NCBI GenBank assembly: GCA_013140465.1
Contig: JABFST010000470.1
Coordinates: forward strand, 1 to 20,496
Reading direction: 5' to 3'
Length of the DNA: 20,496 nt
Origin: Methylococcaceae bacterium
GTDB lineage: Bacteria; Pseudomonadota; Gammaproteobacteria; Methylococcales; Methylomonadaceae
Every line of letters starts with the position of its first letter. Within the stretch, counting starts at the first letter, position 1. Shown here in pieces: positions 1-6,283 of this stretch. Made by a program: the position numbers and the translations under genes. Under the pieces are notes generated by a model. The model searched no databases. It had not been told where the DNA came from and saw only the letters and a program-made list of their open reading frames with translations.

Positions 1-2
1 AC

Positions 3-12
3 GCCGCGCGGC
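3..12. promoter_or_regulatory. Palindrome upstream of sRNA unit 1, with -10 box at 47-52
   Basis: The perfect palindrome GCCGCGCGGC lies 34 nt upstream of a TATTCT -10-like box (47-52). A start near 59 would put the palindrome centre near -51, a usual place for an activator site. The -35 region is weak, which fits activator dependence (inference). Confidence 0.5.
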
Positions 13-58
13 AATCCGCCACATTTTAAAAACTAAGGTTTAGCGATATTCTATATGC

Positions 59-147
59 AACTCTTGAGATGCAACTTCCTTCCTCGGAATTCAGAGTTTT
101 ATATCCTTCTCTATAATGCGGCATGGTCTTCATGCCGCATTTTTTTT
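59..147 (+). ncRNA. Candidate sRNA, unit 1
   Basis: The predicted RNA runs from about 59 (7 nt after the -10 box) to the T run at 140-147, about 90 nt. It contains a short 5' hairpin around CTCTTGAG (61-68), a C/U-rich block CTTCCTTCCTCGG (75-87), a second pyrimidine block CCTTCTC, and a terminator hairpin. The pyrimidine blocks are complementary to purine-rich Shine-Dalgarno sequences, suggesting translational control by pairing at ribosome binding sites. The transcript ends, expression and targets are inferred. I do not recognise a named sRNA family. Confidence 0.6.
115..147 (+). terminator. Intrinsic terminator of sRNA unit 1
   Basis: An 11-bp perfect stem (AATGCGGCATG at 115-125 with CATGCCGCATT at 131-141), a 5-nt loop and eight T at 140-147. 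Confidence 0.9.
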
Positions 148-181
148 GCCTGTTGATTAGTGATCCATATTGCGACAATAC

Positions 182-191
182 GCCGCGCGGC
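182..191. promoter_or_regulatory. Palindrome upstream of sRNA unit 2, with -10 box at 226-231
   Basis: GCCGCGCGGC again, exactly 34 nt before TATTCT (226-231). It is preceded by a TGCGACAAT block, which is also present before units 3 and 4. Confidence 0.5.
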
Positions 192-237
192 AATCCGCCA
201 CATTTTAAAAACTAAGGTTTAGCGATATTCTATATGC

Positions 238-326
238 AACTCTTGAGATGCAACTTCCTTCCTCGGAATTCAGAGTTTTATATCCTTCTCTATAATGCGG
301 CATGGTTCTCATGCCGCATTTTTTTT
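238..326 (+). ncRNA. Candidate sRNA, unit 2
   Basis: Nearly identical to unit 1 throughout the transcribed part; the visible difference is the terminator loop (GTTCT instead of GTCTT). The C/U-rich block is at 254-266. Near identity with unit 1 points to a recent duplication or gene conversion. Confidence 0.6.
294..326 (+). terminator. Intrinsic terminator of sRNA unit 2
   Basis: The same 11-bp perfect stem as unit 1 (294-304 with 310-320), followed by eight T (319-326). Confidence 0.9.
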
Positions 327-360
327 GCCTAGTGGTTTGTGGTGGAAATTGCGACAATCC

Positions 361-370
361 GCCGCGCGGC
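361..370. promoter_or_regulatory. Palindrome upstream of sRNA unit 3, with -10 box at 405-410
   Basis: The palindrome and the 34-nt distance to TATTCT (405-410) are retained although the spacer between them has diverged. This argues that the spacing is under selection. Confidence 0.5.
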
Positions 371-416
371 AATACACCACATTTTCTTTATTGAGTATTG
401 GCTATATTCTATAGTT

Positions 417-507
417 CATCTCTTGAGATGTAGTCTTCCTTCCTCGGAAATGAGTGTATTATTTCCTTCTCTATAATGCGGCATAGTGTATATGGCGCAT
501 TTTTTTT
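417..507 (+). ncRNA. Candidate sRNA, unit 3
   Basis: A diverged sibling. Its 5' hairpin is perfect here (CATCTC, TT, GAGATG; 417-430), which supports selection on RNA structure. The C/U-rich block CTTCCTTCCTCGG is intact at 435-447, as is the downstream CCTTCTC block. Confidence 0.58.
475..507 (+). terminator. Intrinsic terminator of sRNA unit 3
   Basis: The stem 475-485 with 491-501 has one G-G mismatch. The outer stem bases and the eight-T run (500-507) are kept. Confidence 0.85.
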
Positions 508-541
508 GCTTGTCGATATGCGTGGCTAACTGCGACAATCC

Positions 542-551
542 GCCGCGCGGC
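542..551. promoter_or_regulatory. Palindrome upstream of sRNA unit 4, with -10 box at 586-591
   Basis: GCCGCGCGGC lies 34 nt before TATTCT (586-591), again with TGCGACAAT just upstream. Confidence 0.5.
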
Positions 552-597
552 AATACGTCACATTTCTTTTTGTTGCCCTAGTCGGTATTCTATACCC

Positions 598-685
598 GAC
601 TCTTGATATGCAATCTTCCTCCTCGGAAATCAGAGTTAAATTCCTTCTTTTATAATGCGGCATACCCTCATGCCGCATTTTTTTT
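598..685 (+). ncRNA. Candidate sRNA, unit 4
   Basis: The last and most diverged unit. Its pyrimidine block reads CTTCCTCCTCGG (615-626), which contains a CCTCC core complementary to GGAGG. The 5' hairpin is weakened (TTGATATG). The unit converges on the nitroreductase gene, whose stop is at 700. Confidence 0.55.
654..685. terminator. Intrinsic terminator of sRNA unit 4
   Basis: The 10-bp stem AATGCGGCAT (654-663) pairs with ATGCCGCATT (670-679), followed by eight T (678-685). It lies 15 nt past the end of the opposing nitroreductase gene and could also end that transcript. Confidence 0.85.
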
Positions 686-699
686 GCCCGTCTTTTTTA

Positions 700-1305
700 C
701 TAGCCCTTTTCGCTTTTACCCCATAGACCAAAGTAAAACCGATCTTCTAGCGATGCGCGTATGCGTTCGGCGGATTCAGCGGCTTTAAATTCTTCTGCAA
801 GCGTGTCTATTTCGGCTTGATAACCCACTGCAATCATTGCCATAGGCGTATAGCCTGTGGGCAAATTGACTAGATCACGCGCTTGTTGGGCATCAAAACC
901 GCCCATTTGGTGCGTTACTAAGCCCAGTGCCGTGGCTTGTAAGCACAGGCTAAGGCTGGCAGCACCTGTGTCGTAGCTAGCCCAGCGGTTAGCCGCGCCA
1001 TTGTGCTGAAAATTTTCTGAGGCTACCGTTAACACCAATACCGGCGCGTGTTGGGCCCATAATTGGTTTTTTGCAGCCAGGCAGTTGAGGGCTAGTTGCC
1101 ACTGGTTTTCATCGTGTTCCTTAACAAACACCACAAAACGCCAAGGCTGGTCATTAAAGCAAGACGGCGACCAGCGTGCGGCTTCTAACAGTGCCTGTAA
1201 GTCTGTGTCGCTGAGCGTGCGCTTTGGGTCAAATGCCCTAGGGCTCCAGCGGTCTTGCAGCAGTGTGTGTATAGGGGTTTGGGTGATGGCGGGCTTAGTG
1301 TGCAT
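700..1305 (-). CDS. Nitroreductase family protein (FMN-dependent)
   Basis: 201 aa, a normal length for this flavoprotein family, which reduces nitro compounds, quinones or other substrates with NAD(P)H and is usually a cytoplasmic dimer. The N-terminal RWSPRAFD segment and the following ARWSPSCFNDQPWRF segment are the typical FMN-phosphate and isoalloxazine-contact motifs. A GLVTHQMGGF segment and a C-terminal GYQAE segment also fit. The ATG at 1305 is preceded by AAGGA about 11 nt upstream. It stands alone: the upstream neighbour on the same strand is separated from it by a MITE-like repeat. The true substrate cannot be told from the sequence. Confidence 0.9.
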   Translation of the reverse strand: MHTKPAITQTPIHTLLQDRWSPRAFDPKRTLSDTDLQALLEAARWSPSCFNDQPWRFVVFVKEHDENQWQLALNCLAAKNQLWAQHAPVLVLTVASENFQHNGAANRWASYDTGAASLSLCLQATALGLVTHQMGGFDAQQARDLVNLPTGYTPMAMIAVGYQAEIDTLAEEFKAAESAERIRASLEDRFYFGLWGKSEKG

Positions 1306-1330
1306 GGGCAGGTTTTCCTTAGCGTGTTGG

Positions 1331-1471
1331 GGCTACTCACTTAAAGCGGGGCTGAGGAGCCGTTGGCTGAGCGGAGTCGTTGGCTGAGCGGAGTCGAAGC
1401 CGGCGGCGGGATTCGCTTCGACTCCGCTCAGCCAACGACACCCAAACTGTCCCAGCTTAAACGGGAAGCCG
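1331..1471. repeat. MITE-like palindromic repeat, left copy
   Basis: 141 bp. Its ends resemble each other as imperfect terminal inverted repeats (GGCTACTCACTTAAAGC.. against GGCTTCCCGTTTAAGC.. on the other strand). The core is a REP-type hairpin with GAGCGGAGTCGAAG opposite CTTCGACTCCGCTC. Compared with the right copy at 1960-2086 it carries a tandem duplication of about 17 bp of GGCTGAGCGGAGTCGTT. It lies in the opposite orientation to that copy. Confidence 0.85.
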
Positions 1472-1540
1472 CGTGTTGGCGGTGGTGTTAGGCGTGTTGC
1501 CAAGCTTTTGCGGCGCATCTGGATTGTCGCCAGTAAGCCG

Positions 1541-1879
1541 TCAGGTTTCATTGGCAAGCGCGTCGGTTAAGTCGGTGTATATGTCAAAGGCCCGATTAAG
1601 GCGGGTTATTTCAAACATTGCCAAGACTTGGGGCGAGCAAGCAACCAAGGCGAGTTTGCCAGCTTTTGCGGCGGCATGTTTGTAGCCGGATAACAAGGCG
1701 CCTAAGCCGGAGCTGTCTATAAAACGCACTTGCTGCATTTGTACCAGCAAATGCGTTTCGCCTTGCTCCAATAAATGCAGCAGATAGTCTTTTAGTTCAG
1801 CAGCGTTATGGGCATCCAAGCGTTCTTCTTGGATAGCAATGACGCTATAGGCGTTGATTTTCTCAAGCTGTAATTTCAT
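1541..1879 (-). CDS. Stand-alone STAS domain protein (anti-sigma factor antagonist type)
   Basis: 112 aa, a single STAS domain of the SpoIIAA/RsbV class. The loop FIDSSGLGALLSG (about residues 53-65) holds the Ser that is phosphorylated in this family (Ser56 or Ser57), and LDAHNAAELK lies at about 21-30. Family members switch partner kinases or anti-sigma factors by their phosphorylation state. No kinase or phosphatase gene is in the window, so the partner is unknown. No clear Shine-Dalgarno precedes the ATG at 1879. The gene is bracketed by two inverted copies of the same ~130-bp repeat, so its flanks are mobile-like DNA. Confidence 0.9.
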   Translation of the reverse strand: MKLQLEKINAYSVIAIQEERLDAHNAAELKDYLLHLLEQGETHLLVQMQQVRFIDSSGLGALLSGYKHAAAKAGKLALVACSPQVLAMFEITRLNRAFDIYTDLTDALANET

Positions 1880-1959
1880 GGCTGTGGGTTGTGGGTTGGC
1901 TATTGGGGCTGTGAAAGTATTTCAAATAATCACAAAAAGGTGTTTTTTATTTTCTTAAA

Positions 1960-2086
1960 CGGCTTCCCGTTTAAGCTGGGACAGTTTGGGTGTCGTTCGC
2001 TGAGCGGAGTCGAAGCGAATCCCGCCGCCGGCTTCGACTCCGCTCAGCCAACGGCTCCTCATCAGTCCCGCTTTAAGTGAGTAGCC
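1960..2086. repeat. MITE-like palindromic repeat, right copy
   Basis: 127 bp, the reverse complement of the left copy at 1331-1471, with the same ends and the same inner hairpin. The few differences (for example GTTCGCTGAG for GTTGGCTGAG) and the missing 17-bp duplication show that the copies have evolved separately. Confidence 0.85.
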
Positions 2087-2107
2087 TCTTAAACCTTTGT
2101 TTTAATA

Positions 2108-2178
2108 AGAGACTTTAGTGAAAAAACATGTTTTTTCACTCCGATGAGCAAGCTTACGTTAATTCTTTCACAGTCTCT
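2108..2178. repeat. Small palindromic element with AGAGACT ends
   Basis: Bounded by AGAGACT (2108-2114) and AGTCTCT (2172-2178), with GTGAAA-like sequence just inside each end. It contains a perfect 24-bp palindrome at 2117-2140 centred on ACATGT and made mostly of A and T runs. It is probably a short non-autonomous or REP-type element. Confidence 0.5.
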
Positions 2179-2186
2179 ATTGGAAA

Positions 2187-2274
2187 GCCACGGGTTAGGC
2201 TCGTGGCAAACATACAGTCCCCCTCCTTTTTAAGGAGGGGATTGCAAGGGGACTGAATAAGTACGCCCCGTGGC
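2187..2274. repeat. Nested inverted repeats
   Basis: An outer pair GCCACGGG (2187) and CCCCGTGGC (2266-2274) encloses a smaller GCCACG..CGTGGC hairpin (2187-2207) and a CAGTCCCC..GGGGACTG structure (2215-2254). The latter has an inner CCCCTCC..GGAGGGG stem. It looks like one extragenic element inserted in another. No coding sequence is seen between 2087 and 2294. Confidence 0.55.
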
Positions 2275-2294
2275 ATTTTAGGATGGCTTGGGCG

Positions 2295-2825
2295 TTAGGC
2301 AAAACGGTCGATCATTTTTTCGGCCTGTTCGGCAAATTGTTCTAGGTTGCCTTTGCTGACTTTATCGACGGGTATGACCAATGCGGTGCTTAAGTCTATA
2401 TAAATATAAACATAGCGTTTGCCGTATTCCACGCGCACCAAATCAGACCAAGCCATATTATGCTTACCGCTAGGTGATTTTTCTATTAAGTAATTAGGGT
2501 TGCTGGGATCTATTTTTAAGTTGTAAGTGCCAAACATCAAGCTTTTTTCTTTGGCGGAATAGCTGTTTATAAGTTTGTGTTGCCAGCGTGACATAATCGT
2601 TCTGGGCATAAATAAAGACCATAACACGCCTATCAGCGCAATATAGGCCGAGGTGTTTAAGTCTTTGTAATAAAAATAATAAAAAGCACCAATTAACAAA
2701 ACGACACTAGGCACTATCAGGCGGTTTTTGCGCATATCACTTTTATATTCTTCGGTTTTCATATACCGCGCCGCGTTAAAGTGGATCAGGTCTTGCTCGT
2801 CAAATTCATATTCTATTTCAAACAT
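2295..2825 (-). CDS. YcxB-like membrane protein
   Basis: 176 aa. The layout is that of the YcxB-like family: a short N-terminal part starting FEIEYEFDEQDL, two closely spaced membrane helices (about residues 36-53 and 58-71), then a soluble C-terminal domain with an IEKSPSGKHNMAWSDL segment that resembles a PH-like fold. The function of the family is not known. It begins 29 nt after the end of ndh on the same strand, so the two are probably co-transcribed with ndh first. Confidence 0.7.
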   Translation of the reverse strand: MFEIEYEFDEQDLIHFNAARYMKTEEYKSDMRKNRLIVPSVVLLIGAFYYFYYKDLNTSAYIALIGVLWSLFMPRTIMSRWQHKLINSYSAKEKSLMFGTYNLKIDPSNPNYLIEKSPSGKHNMAWSDLVRVEYGKRYVYIYIDLSTALVIPVDKVSKGNLEQFAEQAEKMIDRFA

Positions 2826-2854
2826 AATAGTAATCTTGTTGGAGTTTAAAAGGA

Positions 2855-4162
2855 TTAGTGCATTTTAATTTTTTTATAAACGCTGCGCCTAAACGCATTC
2901 GATAGCGTCAGCATGGCGGTCCTAAAATAACCGTGTATCGCCACTTGGTGCATTTTGTACAGCGACAGGTAAACCACTTTGGCAATAAAGCCGCCTATGC
3001 TGACCGTACCCATCAAATTGCCCATGAGGTTGCCGACCGTGGTGTATTTGCCTAAGGAGACTAAAGACCCGTAATCATAATAGACAAAAGGCACCAAAGC
3101 CCCGCCGCTCAGGCGGTTGCAGATCGATTTGCATAAGGTGGAGGCTTGTTGGTGCGCGGCTTGCGCCCTAGGCGGCACATTGCCTTTATGGTCAGGCCAT
3201 AGGCAGGCGGCGCAATCGCCCATAGCAAAAATGTCGGGGTCGCTGGTGGCTAAGGTGTTATCGACGATAAGTTGGTTGATGTGGTTGGTTGCCAAGCCAT
3301 CCAGCTGGCTTAGCCAATCGGGGGCTTTTATGCCAGCAGCCCATACTTTGAGTTCGGCCTCAATAAATTCGCCATCGTGCGTGGTGATGCCTTCTTTGCT
3401 GATTTCAGTGACGCGCCGCCCCATTTTAAGGTCTACGCCCAGATTGACCAGCTGTTGTTGCGTGGCAATTGCCAGTTTAATCGGCAAGGCGGGCAGCAAT
3501 TGGGTTGCCGCCTCGATAATGGTGAGCTTGACTGTGCTTTTTTCATTAAGGCCGTAGATAGCCAATACGTTGGTGACTTCGTGCAACTGCGCCGCCAGTT
3601 CCACACCTGTTGCGCCCGCGCCGACAATGGCGATGGACAGGGGTTTGACGTGGGCGCTGTCTTTGCCTATATAGCTTTTTAAATACGCCTCAAACAATTG
3701 CTTCTGAAACTTAAAGGCTTGCCGCGTGGTATCCAAAAACAAGCAGTGTTCGGCGACGCCTTTAATGTTAAAGGTGTTGCTGACGCTGCCTATGGACATG
3801 ACCAAGGTATCGTAACTGAAGGTGCGGCTAGGTATGAGTTCTTCGCCGCTATCACTGAGCGTAGGGCTAACGTAAATTTCCTTTTTTTGGCGGTTTAAGC
3901 CTTCCATTTTGCCTAGGCGAAAACGGAAATGGTTGCGGTGGCCTTGCGGCAGATATTCCACTTGTTCCGATTCGTCCAGCGTACCTGCCGCGACTTCGTG
4001 CAGCAGGGGTTTCCAGATATGGGTGGAGGTCGCATCAATAAGAGTGACTTCCGCCTTGCCCTTTTTACCTAATTTTTGCCCTAAGCGCGTGGCAAGTTCT
4101 AGGCCCGCTGCGCCGCCGCCGACAATCACTATTTTGTGTTGTTCATTATTATTAGCCATCAC
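2855..4162 (-). CDS. ndh: Type II NADH:quinone oxidoreductase (NDH-2)
   Basis: About 435 aa, the usual length. NDH-2 is a single-subunit FAD enzyme on the inner face of the membrane that passes electrons from NADH to quinone without pumping protons. The FAD-binding VGGGAAGLELA motif lies near residues 14-24, the NADH-binding VGAGATGVELA near 180-190, and the FAMGDCAAC segment that contacts FAD near 312. QAAHQQA follows, near the quinone site. The C-terminus is basic and amphipathic, as expected for membrane attachment. The start is either GTG (4162) or the ATG right after it (4159). A GAGGGG Shine-Dalgarno lies 8 nt from the GTG and 11 nt from the ATG, so the GTG has the better spacing. Confidence 0.93.
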   Translation of the reverse strand: MMANNNEQHKIVIVGGGAAGLELATRLGQKLGKKGKAEVTLIDATSTHIWKPLLHEVAAGTLDESEQVEYLPQGHRNHFRFRLGKMEGLNRQKKEIYVSPTLSDSGEELIPSRTFSYDTLVMSIGSVSNTFNIKGVAEHCLFLDTTRQAFKFQKQLFEAYLKSYIGKDSAHVKPLSIAIVGAGATGVELAAQLHEVTNVLAIYGLNEKSTVKLTIIEAATQLLPALPIKLAIATQQQLVNLGVDLKMGRRVTEISKEGITTHDGEFIEAELKVWAAGIKAPDWLSQLDGLATNHINQLIVDNTLATSDPDIFAMGDCAACLWPDHKGNVPPRAQAAHQQASTLCKSICNRLSGGALVPFVYYDYGSLVSLGKYTTVGNLMGNLMGTVSIGGFIAKVVYLSLYKMHQVAIHGYFRTAMLTLSNAFRRSVYKKIKMH

Positions 4163-4490
4163 ACTTATATCCCCTCTCTAATAGGTTTGTTTGCGTCCCC
4201 ATTATATCCAATCGCCATGTTTGTGGCTGATAATGTGGGCTGGCGTGGTCTAAGCAATGCCTGTGCCGGAGTCGGTGGCGTTGCTGCCGTGTTGGGCCAG
4301 CGAATAAACACAGCGTTTATTTTGCTAATCCGGCAAAGTCTACTTAAAATACAGGGTTGATAAGCGGCGGTACAGGGCTAGGTTTGTATCCGCCACACTT
4401 ATTTCAGTCGCTTTAACCCCACGTTGGGCGGATGCGCCCCCTAACCCTGCAATTTGCAGTGACACACTCACTAAGGCACAGATAACACCC
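4163..4490. other. Intergenic region between divergent ndh and ICMT-like gene
   Basis: About 330 bp without a supported gene. It should contain promoters for both divergent neighbours, but I see no clear consensus pair. An AT-rich hairpin AATAAAC..GTTTATT lies at 4303-4321. A plus-strand open frame through 4136-4360 has no recognisable domain, so I do not call it a gene. Confidence 0.5.
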
Positions 4491-5213
4491 ATGACAGCTC
4501 TTTTTAATCAGTGCGGAAACTTTTTGTTCCACACGCGTAACGTCCTTTTTCCCCTGCTCATCGCAACGTTGCTGTTTTTATGGCCACCTGTTGCGATCAA
4601 CCAAGTCCCCGGCATGTACTTAATGGTGCTGGGTTTGCTGATGATTTTGGTGGGCCAAGGCTTAAGGATATTGGCGATAGGCTTGTCTTATATCGTGCGC
4701 GGCGGGCGTATGCGCCGTATTTATGCCGAAAACTTGGTGACTGACGGCTTGTTTGCGCATTGCCGCAATCCCTTATATGTGGGCAATGTATTGATTGTTA
4801 TGGGGTTTGTGTTTGTTTCCGGCAATGTGACGGGGCTGGTCGTTGGTTCTTTATTGTTTATGGCTATCTACAGGCTGATTGTGTTTAGCGAAGAAAGTTT
4901 TTTAAGCGATAAGTTTGGCAAGGCTTATGACGCGTTTTGTGCCGATGTGCCGCGTTGGCTGATTAATGTTACGGGCTTGTCCGACACCATCAAAAACTAT
5001 CAGTTTGATTGGCCCAAAGTGGCGGTAAAAGAGTACGGCACTATTATGACTTCGCTGATGGTGCCCTTAGGCATTATCGCCTATAAACTCAGCCTTACCC
5101 AGCAATTGGCGGATTATCAGCCGCTCTTGATAGGCGCGGGCGTGGCTATTATGGCGGCGTATGGTTTTGTCCGCTTTTTAAAGAAAAGCGGTCGCCTTAA
5201 ACCCATGCGCTAA
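4491..5213 (+). CDS. Isoprenylcysteine carboxyl methyltransferase-like membrane protein
   Basis: 240 aa, an integral membrane protein with several hydrophobic helices. The family signature is clear: HCRNPLYVGNVLIVMGF (about residues 92-108) followed by SEESFLSDKFGKAYDAFCADVPRWL, corresponding to the RxPxYxG and E..L..xFGxxYxxYxxxVPR motifs of ICMT/PEMT-type methyltransferases that use S-adenosylmethionine at the membrane. Bacteria mostly lack prenylcysteine, so the substrate is unknown. Two further C-terminal helices follow the motif. The start has no close Shine-Dalgarno. cmoA follows 35 nt downstream on the same strand. Confidence 0.8.
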   Translation: MTALFNQCGNFLFHTRNVLFPLLIATLLFLWPPVAINQVPGMYLMVLGLLMILVGQGLRILAIGLSYIVRGGRMRRIYAENLVTDGLFAHCRNPLYVGNVLIVMGFVFVSGNVTGLVVGSLLFMAIYRLIVFSEESFLSDKFGKAYDAFCADVPRWLINVTGLSDTIKNYQFDWPKVAVKEYGTIMTSLMVPLGIIAYKLSLTQQLADYQPLLIGAGVAIMAAYGFVRFLKKSGRLKPMR

Positions 5214-5248
5214 GCCGCTCACGCATAACCCACACACACGGCATATTT

Positions 5249-5989
5249 ATGACAGAACAAGATAGAGTATTTCAACAAACGGGTCGGGCTGAAGATTTCA
5301 AGTTTGACGAGCGCGTGGCAAAAGTGTTTGACAACATGGTGTCACGCAGCGTGCCTTTTTATACCGAAGTCCAGCGCATACAATCGGATTTGGTGATGGA
5401 CTTTCTGCCCGAATCAGGCGGCGTGGTGCTGGATTTGGGTTGCTCTACAGGCACAACTATCGAATACCTGACCAAACACCCAAAATGCCCTGCCAGCACC
5501 CATTTTATTGGCTATGACAATTCCGAGTCGATGCTGGACAAGGCACGCGACAAACTCGCCGGGCAGTTGACCGCGCAAACGGTCACGCTGATTACCGCCG
5601 ATTTAAGTGCTTTGCCCGAATTGCCGCCTTGCGATGTGGTAATCTTAAACTGGACTTTGCAATTTGTGCGCCCGATAGACAGGGAGCGGTTGCTGACGAC
5701 TATTTTTGAAGCGTTGCGGCCTAACGGCATTGTGTTATTGTCCGAAAAGATATTGGTCAACGATCCGGTGTTAAACCGTTTGTACATAGACCATTATTTG
5801 CAGTTTAAAATCTCCCAAAGCGGTTACAGTGATGTAGAAAACCAGCGTAAGCGCGAAGCCTTGGAAAACGTGCTGATCCCTTACCGTTTGGATGAAAATT
5901 ATGAACTGCTGGAACGCGCTGGCTTTCAACGCATAGGGACGTATTTTCAGTGGTTTAATTTTGCCTGTCTGCTTGCTGTCAAACTTTGA
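5249..5989 (+). CDS. cmoA: Carboxy-S-adenosyl-L-methionine synthase
   Basis: 246 aa, matching the known length of about 247. CmoA makes carboxy-SAM from SAM and prephenate. CmoB then uses it to make the cmo5U34 wobble modification in tRNAs. The SAM-binding VLDLGCSTGTT motif lies at about residues 60-70. The N-terminus (DRVFQQTGRAEDFKFDERVA) and the FVRPIDRERLL and SEKILVNDP segments are typical of CmoA rather than of general methyltransferases. No cmoB is found downstream in this window. Confidence 0.93.
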   Translation: MTEQDRVFQQTGRAEDFKFDERVAKVFDNMVSRSVPFYTEVQRIQSDLVMDFLPESGGVVLDLGCSTGTTIEYLTKHPKCPASTHFIGYDNSESMLDKARDKLAGQLTAQTVTLITADLSALPELPPCDVVILNWTLQFVRPIDRERLLTTIFEALRPNGIVLLSEKILVNDPVLNRLYIDHYLQFKISQSGYSDVENQRKREALENVLIPYRLDENYELLERAGFQRIGTYFQWFNFACLLAVKL

Positions 5990-6039
5990 TGTTATAAGGT
6001 TCGCAGCTGATAAATCTGTATTAAACGCCCTCTCCCCAA

Positions 6040-6060
6040 CCCTCTCCCTGTGGGAGAGGG
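6040..6060. repeat. Short GC-rich hairpin (REP-like)
   Basis: CCCTCTCCC, a 3-nt loop, GGGAGAGGG, with an extra CCCTCTCCCC just upstream. There is no T run behind it, so it is more like a dispersed extragenic palindrome than an intrinsic terminator. Confidence 0.55.
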
Positions 6061-6193
6061 GGCTATGCACAGTGTAACTTATTGTTTTTATAGCTTTTAA
6101 AACTTGTGTAGATACTTATCTCTGGGAGTGGGCAGACGATCGCATTTAATGTAAGTTACTTTACTTCCTTTGTCCTCACTATGCCTCTTGGCG

Positions 6194-6224
6194 GGCCGCC
6201 TGACACGACACGCTTAGGGCGGCC
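6194..6224 (+). other. GC-rich hairpin before the antiporter-subunit operon
   Basis: GGCCGCC (6194-6200) and GGCGGCC (6218-6224) form a 7-bp stem with a 17-nt loop, about 60 nt before the start of the NuoL-like gene. It could be part of the leader RNA or a weak terminator for upstream transcription. Apart from this and the hairpin at 6040, nothing else is seen in 5990-6283. Confidence 0.35.
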
Positions 6225-6283
6225 TGTTTGCCCACACCCCCTCCGCCGCTAGCACGGTATATGGCCTGACTGTTAAAAATCTT

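Larger units (their letters stand above)
1..686 (+). repeat. Tandem array of four ~180-bp units (small RNA genes)
   Basis: Four head-to-tail units begin near 1, 181, 360 and 541. Units 1 and 2 are almost identical over about 150 bp, while units 3 and 4 have diverged in the spacers. In all four the same blocks are kept: a 10-bp palindrome, a TATTCT box, a CTTCCT..CTCGG block, a CCTTCT block and a terminal hairpin with a T run. The first unit starts at the window edge, so more copies may lie upstream. No open reading frame is conserved between units, and the pattern of conserved control signals with variable spacers is what tandem sibling sRNA genes show. This is not a CRISPR array: the units are far too long and there are no short unique spacers. 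Confidence 0.85.

Noticed and set aside
1-686. CRISPR array or tandem satellite
   Set aside because: The units are about 180 bp, without short repeats separated by unique spacers. Each unit contains promoter-like and terminator signals, which fits RNA genes better than a simple satellite.
603-788. Plus-strand open frame of 61 codons
   Set aside because: It runs through sRNA unit 4, its terminator and the opposite strand of the nitroreductase end, and has no domain-like sequence.
4136-4360. Plus-strand open frame of 74 codons in the ndh upstream region
   Set aside because: Its start lies in the ndh coding region on the other strand, it has no Shine-Dalgarno and no recognisable family. Kept as intergenic.
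6040-6060. Intrinsic terminator after cmoA
   Set aside because: The 9-bp GC stem is strong but is followed by GGCTATG rather than a T run, so it looks like an extragenic palindrome.
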